In this document: positions 18,402 to 28,122 of the stretch, piece after piece
Layout of the letters: every line of letters starts with the position of its first letter
Position numbering within the stretch: position 1 is the first letter of the stretch
Position numbers and translations under genes: made by a program
Source of the DNA: Pseudogulbenkiania sp. MAI-1
GTDB lineage: Bacteria > Pseudomonadota > Gammaproteobacteria > Burkholderiales > Chromobacteriaceae
Direction of reading: 5' to 3'
DNA length: 64,000 nt
Assembly (NCBI RefSeq): GCF_000527175.1
Contig: NZ_AZUR01000001.1
Location: 655,011-719,010, forward strand
Notes under the pieces: generated by a model
The model's database searches: none
The model's input: the letters and a program-made list of their open reading frames with translations, nothing else
Told to the model about the DNA's origin: nothing

Positions 18402-19745
18402 ATGAATTCGCCCCAGCCCGTCACGCCATCTCTCGCCACCGATCTCGACCTGCGCGCTCACTGGATGCCGTTTACCGCCAACCGTAACTTCCAGCGCGAC
18501 CCGCGCCTGATCGTCGCCGCCAGCGGCAACTACCTGACCGACGCCGATGGCCGTCAGATCTACGACAGCCTGTCCGGCCTGTGGTGTTGCGGCGCTGGTC
18601 ACACCCGCCAGGAAATCGCCTCTGCGGTCGCCCGGCAACTCGGCACGCTCGACTACTCCCCGGCCTTCCAGTTCGGCCACCCGCTGTCGTTCAAGCTGGC
18701 CGAAAAGGTCGCCGGCATGACCCCGGCCGGGCTCGACCACGTGTTCTTCACCAACTCCGGCTCCGAATGCGCCGACACCGCGGTCAAGATGGCACGCGCC
18801 TACTGGCGCCTGAAGGGCCAGGCCAGCAAGACCAAGCTGATCGGCCGGGCGCGCGGCTACCACGGCGTCAACATCGCCGGCACCAGCCTGGGCGGCATCA
18901 ATGGCAACCGCAAGGCCTACGGCTCGCTGCTCGACGTCGACCACCTGCCGCACACCCTGCTGCCGCAGAACGCCTTCAGCCGCGGCTTGCCGGAGCACGG
19001 CATCGAACTGGCCGACGACCTGCTGCGCCTGATCGAACTGCACGACGCCTCCAACATCGCCGCCGTCATCGTCGAGCCGGTGGCGGGCTCGGCCGGCGTG
19101 ATCGTGCCGCCGGCGGGCTACCTCCAGCGCCTGCGCCAGATTTGCGACCAGCACAACATCCTGTTGATCTTCGACGAAGTGATCACCGGCTTCGGCCGCA
19201 TGGGTAAGCTGTTCGGGTCCGACTACTTCGGCGTGGTGCCGGACATCATGAACCTCGCCAAGCAGCTCACCAACGGCGCCGTGCCGATGGGCGCGGTGGT
19301 GGCGAGCAGGGAAATCTACGACACCTTCATGGGCCAGAGCCTGCCCGAATACGCGGTCGAATTCACCCAGGGCTACACCTACTCGGCGCACCCGGTGGCC
19401 TGCGCGGCGGGCCTCGCCGCACTCGACATCCTCGAGCGCGAGAACCTGGTGGCACGTGTTGCCGAACTGGCGCCGCACTTCGAGAAGGCCATTCACGGCG
19501 TCAAGGGCAGCCAGCACGTGGTGGACATCCGCAACTGCGGCCTCGCCGGTGCCATCCAGCTCGCCCCGCGCGACGGTGACGCCATCGTGCGTCCGTTCGA
19601 GGCCGCGATGAAACTGTGGCAAGCCGGTTTCTACGTGCGCTACGGCGGCGATTGCCTGCAGTTCGGCCCTCCGTTCACCAGCACCCCGGCCGAGCTCGAC
19701 CGCCTGTTCGACGCAGTCGGCGAAGCGCTCAACCAGGTCGCTTGA
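18402..19745 (+). CDS. Omega-amino acid:pyruvate aminotransferase (beta-alanine:pyruvate type)
   Basis: This 447-residue class III PLP-dependent aminotransferase should move the amino group of beta-alanine or related omega-amino acids to pyruvate, giving malonate semialdehyde and alanine. Seen in the sequence are the N-terminal HWMPFTANRNF typical of this subgroup, the GAGH cofactor region near 64, the Asp-bearing IFDEVITGFGRMG near 258 and the PLP-binding lysine K287 in NLAKQLTNGAVPMGA. Length is normal. The next gene encodes the dehydrogenase that would use its aldehyde product. Related names are aptA and bauA; the exact substrate is inferred from that pairing. Confidence 0.9.
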   Translation: MNSPQPVTPSLATDLDLRAHWMPFTANRNFQRDPRLIVAASGNYLTDADGRQIYDSLSGLWCCGAGHTRQEIASAVARQLGTLDYSPAFQFGHPLSFKLAEKVAGMTPAGLDHVFFTNSGSECADTAVKMARAYWRLKGQASKTKLIGRARGYHGVNIAGTSLGGINGNRKAYGSLLDVDHLPHTLLPQNAFSRGLPEHGIELADDLLRLIELHDASNIAAVIVEPVAGSAGVIVPPAGYLQRLRQICDQHNILLIFDEVITGFGRMGKLFGSDYFGVVPDIMNLAKQLTNGAVPMGAVVASREIYDTFMGQSLPEYAVEFTQGYTYSAHPVACAAGLAALDILERENLVARVAELAPHFEKAIHGVKGSQHVVDIRNCGLAGAIQLAPRDGDAIVRPFEAAMKLWQAGFYVRYGGDCLQFGPPFTSTPAELDRLFDAVGEALNQVA

Positions 19746-19765
19746 TCCTTGCCATGTGTTTTCAC

Positions 19766-19787
19766 GGGCCGGCGGCAAAGCCGGCCC
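19766..19787 (+). other. Intercistronic GC-rich hairpin
   Basis: A perfect 8-bp stem (GGGCCGGC / GCCGGCCC) with a 6-base loop lies in the 71-base gap between the aminotransferase and dehydrogenase genes. There is no T-run, so it is more likely an mRNA stabiliser or attenuator than a terminator. Confidence 0.45.
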
Positions 19788-19816
19788 AGCCAACCGAATT
19801 CAATCAGGAAGATGCC

Positions 19817-21310
19817 ATGACCACGCTGCAACACCTCATCAACGGCGAACTGAGCGCCGGCGGCAGCCGCAGCACCGCCGTCTACAACCCCTCCACCGGC
19901 GCCGCCATCCATCAATTGCCATTGGCGGACATCGCCACCGTGGAGACAGCCGTTGCCGCCGCCAAGGCTGCCTACCCGGCCTGGCGCAACACCCCGCCCG
20001 CCAAGCGCGCGCAAGTGATGTTCCGCTTCAAGCAACTCTTGGAAGCCAACGAGCAGCGCATCGCCCAGCTCATCAGCGAAGAGCACGGCAAGACGCTGGA
20101 AGACGCGGCCGGCGAACTGAAGCGCGGCATCGAGAACGTCGAGTACGCCTGCGGCGTGCCGGAACTGCTCAAGGGCGAATACAACCGCAACGTTGGCCCC
20201 AACATCGACGCCTGGTCCGACTTCCAGCCGCTGGGCGTGGTGGCCGGCATCACCCCGTTCAACTTCCCTGCCATGGTGCCGCTGTGGATGTACCCGCTCG
20301 CCATCGCCTGCGGCAACACCTTCATCCTCAAGCCCTCCGAGCGCGACCCGAGTTCGACACTCCTGATCGCCCAACTGCTGCACGAAGCCGGCCTGCCCAA
20401 GGGCGTGCTGAACGTGGTGCACGGCGACAAGGAAGCGGTGGATGCACTGATCGAGGCACCGGATGTGAAGGCCCTCAGCTTTGTCGGCTCCACCCCGATC
20501 GCCGAATACATCTACAGCGAGGCTACCCGGCGCGGCAAGCGCGTGCAGGCCCTGGGCGGCGCCAAGAACCACGCCGTGCTGATGCCGGATGCCGATCTCG
20601 ACAACGCCGTCAGCGCGCTGATGGGCGCCGCCTACGGCTCCTGCGGCGAACGCTGCATGGCGATCTCGGTGGCGGTGTGCGTGGGCGACCAGGTGGCCGA
20701 TGCCCTGGTGGGCAAGCTCACGCCGCAGATCAAGGCCCTGAAGATCGGCGCCGGCACCACCTGCGGCCTCGACATGGGCCCGCTGGTCACCGCCGCCGCC
20801 CGCGACAAGGTGGTCGGTTACATCGACGACGGTGTTGCGGCCGGTGCCGAGCTGGTGGTGGACGGCCGTGGCTACCGCGTCGCCGGCCATGAAGAGGGCT
20901 ACTTCGTCGGCGGCACCCTGTTCGACCGCGTCACCCCGGAGATGCGCATCTACCAGGAAGAAATCTTCGGCCCGGTGCTGTGCGTGGTGCGCGTCAACAG
21001 CCTGGAAGAGGCCATCGCCCTGATCAACGCCCACGAATACGGCAACGGCACCTGCATCTTCACCCGCGACGGCGAGGCGGCTCGCCTGTTCGCCGACCAG
21101 ATCGAAGTCGGCATGGTCGGCATCAACGTGCCGCTGCCGGTGCCGGTGGCCTACCACAGCTTCGGCGGCTGGAAGCGCTCGCTGTTCGGCGACCTGCACG
21201 CCTACGGCCCGGACGGCGTGCGCTTCTATACCCGGCGCAAGGCCATCACCCAGCGCTGGCCGCAACGCGCCAGCCACGAGGCCTCGCAGTTCGCTTTCCC
21301 CAGTTTGTAA
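19817..21310 (+). CDS. mmsA: CoA-acylating (methyl)malonate-semialdehyde dehydrogenase
   Basis: This 497-residue aldehyde dehydrogenase of the MMSDH class oxidises malonate or methylmalonate semialdehyde with CoA and NAD, releasing acetyl- or propionyl-CoA. The cofactor-fold motif FVGSTPIAEYIY, the catalytic cysteine C280 in GERCMAIS and the C-terminal FGGWKRSLFGD are typical of the class. The ATG at 19817, preceded by AGGAAG, is chosen; the open frame runs further upstream into the aminotransferase gene but without a sensible start. Following a beta-alanine-type transaminase, its natural role is the second step of beta-alanine breakdown; valine catabolism is the alternative for this family. 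Confidence 0.92.
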   Translation: MTTLQHLINGELSAGGSRSTAVYNPSTGAAIHQLPLADIATVETAVAAAKAAYPAWRNTPPAKRAQVMFRFKQLLEANEQRIAQLISEEHGKTLEDAAGELKRGIENVEYACGVPELLKGEYNRNVGPNIDAWSDFQPLGVVAGITPFNFPAMVPLWMYPLAIACGNTFILKPSERDPSSTLLIAQLLHEAGLPKGVLNVVHGDKEAVDALIEAPDVKALSFVGSTPIAEYIYSEATRRGKRVQALGGAKNHAVLMPDADLDNAVSALMGAAYGSCGERCMAISVAVCVGDQVADALVGKLTPQIKALKIGAGTTCGLDMGPLVTAAARDKVVGYIDDGVAAGAELVVDGRGYRVAGHEEGYFVGGTLFDRVTPEMRIYQEEIFGPVLCVVRVNSLEEAIALINAHEYGNGTCIFTRDGEAARLFADQIEVGMVGINVPLPVPVAYHSFGGWKRSLFGDLHAYGPDGVRFYTRRKAITQRWPQRASHEASQFAFPSL

Positions 21311-21335
21311 GACCCGGTCCACACGGTGTAACTTG

Positions 21336-21363
21336 AGCCCAACCTCGGTTGGGCTTCTTTTTG
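21336..21363. terminator. Rho-independent terminator between mmsA and the convergent two-component genes
   Basis: A 9-bp AGCCCAACC / GGTTGGGCT stem with a very short loop is followed by TCTTTTT on the plus strand. It terminates mmsA and, being palindromic, may also serve the convergent operon. Confidence 0.85.
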
Positions 21364-21372
21364 GGCGCGCGG

Positions 21373-22713
21373 CTAGCGGCGGTAACGCTCCGGATCGAGA
21401 CCATGCCGGTGCAGCTTGTCGTACAGCGTCTTGCGCGGCAGTTGCAGCAGTTCGGCAGCCTTGATCACCTGGCCGCCGGTGCGGGACAGTGCCTCCTCGA
21501 TGCAGGCTTTCTCCGCCGCTTCCACCACGGCGGCGAGCGAGGTCTCACCCCCAGCCGGCTCGGTGACGGAGGGCTCCAGCCCGTCGCCCAGTCCCAGGCA
21601 GTAGCGCTCGGCGACGTTGCGCAACTCGCGCACGTTACCCGGCCAGTCGTGGCGCTGCCAGCGTGCCAGGTCGGCCGGTGTCCACTCCGGTATCGGGCGG
21701 CCGAAACGGGCGGCGGCCTGCTGCAGGAAGTGCGCCATCAACAGCGGAATGTCGGCCTTGCGCTCGCGCAGCGGCGGCAGGTCGAGGCGGGCGACGTTGA
21801 GGCGGTAGTACATGTCGCTGCGGAAGCGCCCGGCGTCGGCCTCGGCTTTGAGGTCCGCCTTGCTCGCGGCGATCACGCGGCAATCCACCGGAATCGGCTC
21901 GTTGCCGCCCAGCCGCTCGATCACCCGCTCCTGCAGCGCCCGCAGCAGCTTGACCTGCAGCGCGAGCGGCATGCTCTCGATCTCGTCGAGGAACAGCGTG
22001 CCGCCGTGCGCCAGCTCGAACTTGCCGATGCGCCGCTTGGCGGCGCCGGTGAAGGCGCCGCTCTCGTGGCCGAAGATCTCGCTCTCGAACACGCTTTCCG
22101 GCAGCGCGCCGCAGTTGAGCGCCACGAAGCGCCCGCGCCGGCCGCTGGCGTCGTGGATGGCGCGCGCCACCACCTCCTTGCCGCAGCCGGTCTCGCCGTT
22201 GATCAGGATGTCGACTCCGGTCGGCGCCAGTGCCGCCACCAGTCGGCGCAGGTTCTGCATCGCCGGGGTCTGGCCGATCAGTGGCGAATCACCGCCGGCT
22301 TGCAACTGCTCACGCAGGCGGCGGTTCTCCAGTTGTAAGGCACGTTTTTCCAGCGCCCGCCCCACCACGTCGGCCAGCCGCTCGGACGGGAACGGCTTCT
22401 CGATGAAGTCGTAGGCGCCTTCGCGCATCGCCTGCACCGCCAGCGTGACGTCGCCGTGGCCGGTGATCAGGATCACCGGCAGCTCCGGGTCGAGGCGGCG
22501 CGCCAGTTGCAGCAGCGCCAGGCCGTCGCGTCCGGGCAGGCGTACGTCGCTCACCAGCGCACCGGGCGAGGCCTGTTCGAGTGCCGTGAGAGCGCTCTCG
22601 GCATCGCCGAAATCGGTCACGGCAAAGCCCGCCAGCCGCAGCGCCTGCGCGCAGCCGTGGCGCACCACGGGGTCGTCTTCGACCAGGAAAACCGGCAGTG
22701 CGGAATCGGTCAT
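21373..22713 (-). CDS. Sigma-54-dependent response regulator, DctD-like
   Basis: This 446-residue NtrC-class activator has a receiver domain with phosphorylatable D56 (LVSDVRLPG) and acidic pocket VEDD. The AAA+ domain has Walker A GETGCGKE near 168 and the sigma-54 contact loop GAFTGA near 218. A Fis-type helix-turn-helix lies at the C-terminus (GGQVIKAAELLQLPRKTLYD). It partners the kinase immediately upstream, with ATGA overlap at 22710–22713. The operon that carries it starts with a sigma-54 promoter and a distal palindrome, so it probably activates its own operon. DctD of C4-dicarboxylate uptake is the closest well-known relative, but the transporter here is an ABC importer. Confidence 0.92.
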   Translation of the reverse strand: MTDSALPVFLVEDDPVVRHGCAQALRLAGFAVTDFGDAESALTALEQASPGALVSDVRLPGRDGLALLQLARRLDPELPVILITGHGDVTLAVQAMREGAYDFIEKPFPSERLADVVGRALEKRALQLENRRLREQLQAGGDSPLIGQTPAMQNLRRLVAALAPTGVDILINGETGCGKEVVARAIHDASGRRGRFVALNCGALPESVFESEIFGHESGAFTGAAKRRIGKFELAHGGTLFLDEIESMPLALQVKLLRALQERVIERLGGNEPIPVDCRVIAASKADLKAEADAGRFRSDMYYRLNVARLDLPPLRERKADIPLLMAHFLQQAAARFGRPIPEWTPADLARWQRHDWPGNVRELRNVAERYCLGLGDGLEPSVTEPAGGETSLAAVVEAAEKACIEEALSRTGGQVIKAAELLQLPRKTLYDKLHRHGLDPERYRR

Positions 22714-24584
22714 CGGGGAAGGTCTCCAGAAAGAGGGGGCACGGGCAGGTCGAGCCGGAACACGGCGCCGGGGCCGTTGGCGTTGCCGGCGGTCAGCGTG
22801 CCGCCGAAGCTCTCGACGATGGCGAGCGAAATGGCCAGGCCGAGGCCCAACCCCTGGCCGGCGGGCTTGGTGGTGTAGAACGGTTCGAACAGCCGCTCCA
22901 GCGCCTCGGCCGGCAAGCCGGGGCCGTGGTCGCGCACCGTCAGCCGCAGCCGCGTGCCGTGGCGTGTGGCGTTGAGATCCAGACGCGGCGCGGGCTGGCC
23001 CGCCATGGCGTCGAGGCCGTTACGCAGCAGGTTGACCAGCACCTGCTCCAGCCGCACCACGTCGGCCTGGACCTGCAGCGTCGGGTCGATATCGGCGGCG
23101 ATCACCGCCTCCAACTCGCGCCGGCGCGGCTCGACGATCAGGCAGGCATGCTCGACCGCCTGCGCCACGCTGACCGCCGCCGTCTCGGCCGGTGCCTGGC
23201 GCGCGAACGACTTGAGCTGGCCGATGATGCGGCCAAGGCGGCCGGTGAGCTGGCCGATCAGGCTCAGGTTGTCGCGCGCCTCGTCGTAGCGCGTGAGTTC
23301 GATCAGCTTCACGGCGTTGTCGGACAAGGTGTTGAGCGCGGCGAGCGGCTGGTTCAATTCGTGGGTGACGCCGGCCGCCATCTGCCCCAGCACTGCCAGC
23401 TTGCCGGCCTGCACCGCGCTGTCGCGGGTCTCGCGCAGGATGCTCTCGGTGCGCTTGAGGGCGTCCACCCGGTTCGCCAGCGCGGTGTTGGCGGCCTGCA
23501 GCGCTGCGGTGCGCTCGGCGATGCGCGTCTCCAGCTCGGCCTCCACGCGGCGCAATTCGGCCTGGGCCGCGCGCCGCTCCGCCAGCCGGCGCCGGCGCTG
23601 CTGCCCGTACACCGCTAGCACCAGCACGAAGGCCATGGCGAAGCCGATTGCCGCGGCGCCGCCGGCCGCCGCCTGGCGCGCTTCGGTCAACTCGCTGAAC
23701 AGCAGCACGCGCCAGCCGAGGGAGCCGGCGGGGTGGGACTGGGCGAGCAGGTCGGCGCGCTGCCGCCCCAGTGGCAGACGCAGCCGCTCCCCGCCAGCAT
23801 GGATGGCGACGCCATCGGCGAGCGGGGGCAGGCGCTGGTCGCCGTACTGGCGATTGTCCTGCAGCCGCCGGCGCACCTCCGGCGGGAGCGGCGCCAGGGT
23901 TCGGTATTGCCAGGCGGGTTCGGTGGCGATGAACAGCACGCCGTCGCGGTCCGCCAGCGCGAGATGATCGCCGCTGGCACGCCAGGTGCGCTCGATACCG
24001 TCCAGGCTGACCTTGACCACCACCACCCCGGCGGGACCGGAAGGGCCGGGCAGGGGGGCGGACAGGAAGAAGCCCGGCGTGCGCGTGGTGTTGCCGATGC
24101 CGTAGAAGCGGCCGGGACGGCCCTCGGCGGCATCGCGGAAATAGGGACGGAAGGCGTAGGACTGGCCGACGAAGCTTTGCGGCGTGTGCCAGTTGGAAGC
24201 GGCCAGGGTCTGGCCGTGGCGGTCGAGCAGGAACACCGCTGCCACCCCGGCGCGGCGCTGCACGCCTTCGAGGTAGCGGTTCACCTCGGCCGTCAGTGCC
24301 GCATCCGTCGGCCGCGCCAGCAGATTCGCCAGCCGCCCGTCCAGGCTCAGCACATAGGGCAGGGTCTCGTGGCGGGCGAGCAGGTTGTCCAGGCTCAGCG
24401 CGTAGGCGCTCAGGCGCTGGGCATTGGCCTGGCGCTGCTGGGCCAGCTGCTCCTGCAGCAGCAGTCCATAGGCGGCCAGTGCCACCAGCACGCACAGCAC
24501 CAGCCCCGCCAGCGCACCGAACACGGTGCGGCGGCGGAGCCGGTGCAGGTGCGGCAAGGCGGACGGAAAGGTCAGGACGCTCAT
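22710..24584 (-). CDS. Membrane sensor histidine kinase, DctB-like
   Basis: This 624-residue kinase has a short N-terminal membrane helix near 20–42, a periplasmic double-Cache-type sensor domain of about 260 residues, a second helix near 305–325, a coiled linker, and a HisKA domain with the H-box GVTHELNQPLAAL. The HATPase domain shows N (LLRNGLDAM), G1 (DHGPGLP) and G2 (GLGLGLAIS) boxes. The GVTHELNQPLAA box is typical of DctB-type kinases. It begins 19 bases after the ABC ATPase gene and overlaps its response regulator. Its ligand is probably the substrate of the neighbouring importer, inferred from operon structure. Confidence 0.9.
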   Translation of the reverse strand: MSVLTFPSALPHLHRLRRRTVFGALAGLVLCVLVALAAYGLLLQEQLAQQRQANAQRLSAYALSLDNLLARHETLPYVLSLDGRLANLLARPTDAALTAEVNRYLEGVQRRAGVAAVFLLDRHGQTLAASNWHTPQSFVGQSYAFRPYFRDAAEGRPGRFYGIGNTTRTPGFFLSAPLPGPSGPAGVVVVKVSLDGIERTWRASGDHLALADRDGVLFIATEPAWQYRTLAPLPPEVRRRLQDNRQYGDQRLPPLADGVAIHAGGERLRLPLGRQRADLLAQSHPAGSLGWRVLLFSELTEARQAAAGGAAAIGFAMAFVLVLAVYGQQRRRRLAERRAAQAELRRVEAELETRIAERTAALQAANTALANRVDALKRTESILRETRDSAVQAGKLAVLGQMAAGVTHELNQPLAALNTLSDNAVKLIELTRYDEARDNLSLIGQLTGRLGRIIGQLKSFARQAPAETAAVSVAQAVEHACLIVEPRRRELEAVIAADIDPTLQVQADVVRLEQVLVNLLRNGLDAMAGQPAPRLDLNATRHGTRLRLTVRDHGPGLPAEALERLFEPFYTTKPAGQGLGLGLAISLAIVESFGGTLTAGNANGPGAVFRLDLPVPPLSGDLPR

Positions 24585-24603
24585 GCCGTCGATTGTGCGG
24601 CAA

Positions 24604-25401
<798 letters not shown>

Positions 25402-25412
25402 GGTGCTACTCC

Positions 25413-26180
25413 TCAGTGATCCAGGCCGCGATGCCAGCGCAGCAGGTAGTTGTTGAGCGCGTTCATCGCGCTATCCAGCACCAGCCCCAACAGGCCGATG
25501 GTGATCATGCCGGCGATGATCTTGTCCGACCACATGAACTCGCGCGCTTCCAGGATGCGGAAGCCAAGCCCGTCGTTGACCGCGATCATCTCGGACACGA
25601 TGACCACGATGAAGGCGGTGCCGATGCCGATGCGCACCCCGGTCAGGATGTAGGGCGTTGCCGCCGGCAGCATCACGCGGGTGAACATCGCTAGCGGACC
25701 CACGCCCAGGTTGCGTGCCGCACGCAGGTAGATGCCGTCGACGTGGCGCACCCCGGCGATGGTGTTCATCAGCACCGGGAAGAAGGCGCCGATGGCGATC
25801 AGGAACACCGAGGGCGGATTGCCCAGCCCGAACCACAGGATGGCGAGCGGGATATAGGCGATCGGCGGGATCGGGCGCAAGAGCTGCAGCAAGGGGTTGA
25901 ACAGACTGTAGAGGCGCGGGCTCGACCCCATGGTCAGCCCCAGCGGCAGCGCCAGTGCGGCGCCGACCAGGAAGCCCACCACCACGCGGTACAGGCTGGC
26001 GATCGAGTCGTGCACCAGCTCGCCCGATTGCAGCGCCTCCCACCACTTGGCGGCCACCGCCGACGGCGCCGGCAGCACGATGGGTGAAACCAGGCCGGCG
26101 CGGGCGCAGGCTTCCCAGACCAGCAGGATGACGACGGGGACGATGGCCCCGTGCGCGAAAGACGTCAGGTGTTTGCGCAT
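25413..26180 (-). CDS. ABC transporter permease (SsuC/TauC-like)
   Basis: This 255-residue inner-membrane permease begins MRKHLTSFAHGAIVPVVILLVWE; the open frame extends upstream, but only this ATG fits the spacing to the preceding gene (8 bases). About six membrane helices and the EAA-type coupling motif near 160–180 (AARNLGVGPLAMFTRVMLPA) are seen. It forms the channel with the ATPase at 24604 and receives cargo from the binding protein at 26189. Confidence 0.9.
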   Translation of the reverse strand: MRKHLTSFAHGAIVPVVILLVWEACARAGLVSPIVLPAPSAVAAKWWEALQSGELVHDSIASLYRVVVGFLVGAALALPLGLTMGSSPRLYSLFNPLLQLLRPIPPIAYIPLAILWFGLGNPPSVFLIAIGAFFPVLMNTIAGVRHVDGIYLRAARNLGVGPLAMFTRVMLPAATPYILTGVRIGIGTAFIVVIVSEMIAVNDGLGFRILEAREFMWSDKIIAGMITIGLLGLVLDSAMNALNNYLLRWHRGLDH

Positions 26181-26188
26181 GATGGGCC

Positions 26189-27157
26189 TCACTTCACTTT
26201 CAGCTCGTTCTTGGCCTGCTGCAGCAGATCGAGCTTGACCCACTCCACCGCCTTGGGCGGCTTGGCCATGCGGCCGACGCCGTACTTCTGCATGAAGTGG
26301 GTGGTGACGTCGAGGTGCAGCGCGGTCACGTCGTAGGTGTAGTCGGCGTTGTTCATCGCGTCGCGGAAGTCCTCGGCGCTCAACTGGCCTTTGAACAGGT
26401 TCTCGCGCACGTACTTCTCGGCGAGCTGCGGGTTCTTGTTGAAGGTGCTGGTGGCCTCGACGAAGCACTTCATCAGCCGCCCGGCCACGTCGCGCTGGTT
26501 ATAGAGCTTTTCGCTCATCACCAAGGTGCGCACCGGCTCGCCCATCGCGGTGTCGTAGGGCTTCAAGAGCTCGACGCCGAACTTCTTGCTGAGGGCCTGC
26601 GACGACTGCGGCTCGGACTGGCACATCGCGTCGATCTGCTTGCCGGCCAGCGCCTGGTTCAGGTCGGCGTAGGCGAGGTAGACGATCTGCACGTCCTTGC
26701 CCGGCTTGTCCGACCAGGTCAGGCCGTTCTTCTCCAGCTCGGCCAAGAGCAGCAGCTCGTGCGCGCCGCCGCGGGTGACGCCGACCTTCTTGCCCTTCAG
26801 GTCGCGCATGCTCTTGATGCCGGAATCGGCCTGGGCGATGATGCGCGCCCCGCCCTTGGCGAAGCCGGCCACGGCGTACACCGGCACGCCGTTGGCGCGG
26901 GCGGAGATGGCGGCATCGGCGGCCGAGGCGGCGACGTCGATCTCGTCGGCGATGATGGCCGGCATGATGTCGGTGCCTTTGGCGAACAGCCGTTCTTCGA
27001 CCTTGATGTTGTACTTGCCGCAGATTTCCTTCATGTAGGACACGGCGCCGTAGTGGGCGAACTTGAGGTTGCCCAGGCGCACGGTGTCCTGGGCGCTGGC
27101 GGCCTGGCTCGCGGCGAGGGCGCAGAAAACGGCGATGGCGGTGGTATGACGCAGCAT
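26189..27157 (-). CDS. ABC transporter substrate-binding protein (NMT1/SsuA-like)
   Basis: This 322-residue periplasmic binding protein has a signal peptide ending near SAASA (MLRHTTAIAVFCALAASQA…). The two-lobed NMT1/SsuA/TauA fold is suggested by VRLGNLKFAHYGAVSYMKE at the start of the mature part and by DLKGKKVGVTRGGAHE in the middle. Family ligands include taurine, alkanesulfonates, nitrate and aromatic acids; none can be singled out. The ATG at 27157 is preceded by AGGAG, while the longer open frame upstream is non-coding repeat DNA. It is the first gene of the importer–two-component operon and is preceded by the sigma-54 promoter. Confidence 0.88.
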   Translation of the reverse strand: MLRHTTAIAVFCALAASQAASAQDTVRLGNLKFAHYGAVSYMKEICGKYNIKVEERLFAKGTDIMPAIIADEIDVAASAADAAISARANGVPVYAVAGFAKGGARIIAQADSGIKSMRDLKGKKVGVTRGGAHELLLLAELEKNGLTWSDKPGKDVQIVYLAYADLNQALAGKQIDAMCQSEPQSSQALSKKFGVELLKPYDTAMGEPVRTLVMSEKLYNQRDVAGRLMKCFVEATSTFNKNPQLAEKYVRENLFKGQLSAEDFRDAMNNADYTYDVTALHLDVTTHFMQKYGVGRMAKPPKAVEWVKLDLLQQAKNELKVK

Positions 27158-27219
27158 GGTTTGTCTCCTTCGGTGTTGTACTGGGCAGGGCACTCGTTGG
27201 TGGCCTTGTCGTAGTGATT

Positions 27220-27235
27220 TGCAGGAAGCGTGCCA
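27220..27235 (-). promoter_or_regulatory. Sigma-54 (-24/-12) promoter of the importer–DctBD-like operon
   Basis: On the minus strand the sequence reads TGGCACG-CTTC-CTGCA, against consensus TGGCACG-N4-TTGCA. The -24 GG and -12 GC doublets are intact and correctly spaced. Transcription would start near 27210, giving a leader of about 53 bases before the binding-protein start codon. The operon itself encodes a GAFTGA-type sigma-54 activator. Confidence 0.8.
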
Positions 27236-27328
27236 TGCAGTGTTGTTTTGTAAGTTGTTGAATTTTTGTGATTTTGTTTTTGGATGGCGTGGTGGTGTGG
27301 GCGAAAGTCCAGACAGGGGCAGGGGAGT

Positions 27329-27346
27329 TGTGCGGTTTTTCGCACA
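27329..27346 (-). promoter_or_regulatory. Candidate upstream activator site for the sigma-54 response regulator
   Basis: This is a perfect 6-bp-arm palindrome, TGTGCG-N6-CGCACA, about 128 bases upstream of the predicted start of the sigma-54 transcript. Such distance and symmetry are typical for NtrC-class binding sites. Assignment to the DctD-like protein is inferred. Confidence 0.6.
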
Positions 27347-27410
27347 GGGTGGAGGGGCGATGCTGTTCAGGGCTGGGGTACTGGGCTCGGCCGGGTTATA
27401 GGCGATTCTT

Positions 27411-27648
27411 ATATCGCTGGTGAGGTGCGGTGGAAGGGGGGATTGGTTGTGTTGGTCAGGTTTTGGCTCGTGGGGAAGCTGGTGAGGGAGTGAGGTGCCG
27501 GTTCCGCCCGGCGGACGGGAAGGGGGAATTTGCGTCGCCAAATTCCCCCTTCACCCCCAAAGGCGAGCCCACCGCCGCTTGTCTCCGTCAGGCTGGAGGC
27601 TGGCGAGGCGCGGCGGAAACTAGCCGGGCGCTAACGTCGCCCGGCGTC
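27411..27648 (+). repeat. Left copy of a ~240-bp intergenic repeat, inverted relative to 30258–30513
   Basis: Read on the plus strand, this segment matches the reverse complement of 30258–30513 over nearly its full length, with small differences at the 5' end. It contains a perfect 13-bp hairpin at 27520–27551 (AAGGGGGAATTTG, 6-base loop, complementary arm). Short open frames across it have no start signals or protein-like character. A shorter related piece (GGGCGGATTGGT…CGGTCATGTTTTGGC) recurs near 27704–27734. Confidence 0.85.
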
Positions 27649-27726
27649 GGACAGCCCGCCGCTTAAAACCTCGCCATCCCCCATCCAGCCGGCGCGGCAG
27701 AAGGGCGGATTGGTCGCATCGGTCAT

Positions 27727-28020
27727 GTTTTGGCGTTGGGAATACAGGCAAAGACGGATATGCAGGTCTTTTGTAACGTTTGGCCATTGGAGAAACCAGT
27801 GCTACGTTGACCAAAGGCATGATTCCTAAGTCTTCGGCCAACCTTGATGGGTTCCTCTTCGCTTTGCGACAGAAAGGCAGATAGTCACGTCAGCAATACT
27901 TTGGCACTGGGGAATGCGGGCAAAGGCAGGTAGAGGGATGCCTGGCACAGTGATGCCTGAAGGCAATTATCCACAGATACTCAGCCAATCTCGTCGGGTT
28001 CTGCTTTGGGTTTGCCTTTT
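27727..28020 (+). repeat. Two degenerate direct repeats in the gene-poor stretch left of IS21
   Basis: Unit one (about 27727–27870) and unit two (about 27900–28020) share, in order, a TTTGGC…GGGAAT…GGCAAAG block, a GCATGATTCC / GCAATTATCC-like block and a GCCAAxCTxGxxGGGTTC block. Identity is modest. No gene is seen in 27649–28062; frames here lack ribosome-binding sites and recognisable products. Confidence 0.45.
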
Positions 28021-28122
28021 CACCAATCCAAATCAACAAACCCAGTGCGTCAGTAGTGGGTCTGTCAAGCGACACGAGGATTTGACCCCCTGGCGACATC
28101 TGGAATTGACCCCCAGGGTTAA

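Noticed and set aside
27430..27841. Short open frames in the repeat-rich spacer left of the IS
   Set aside because: They fall in the inverted-repeat element and degenerate repeats, lack start signals and give no protein-like sequence.
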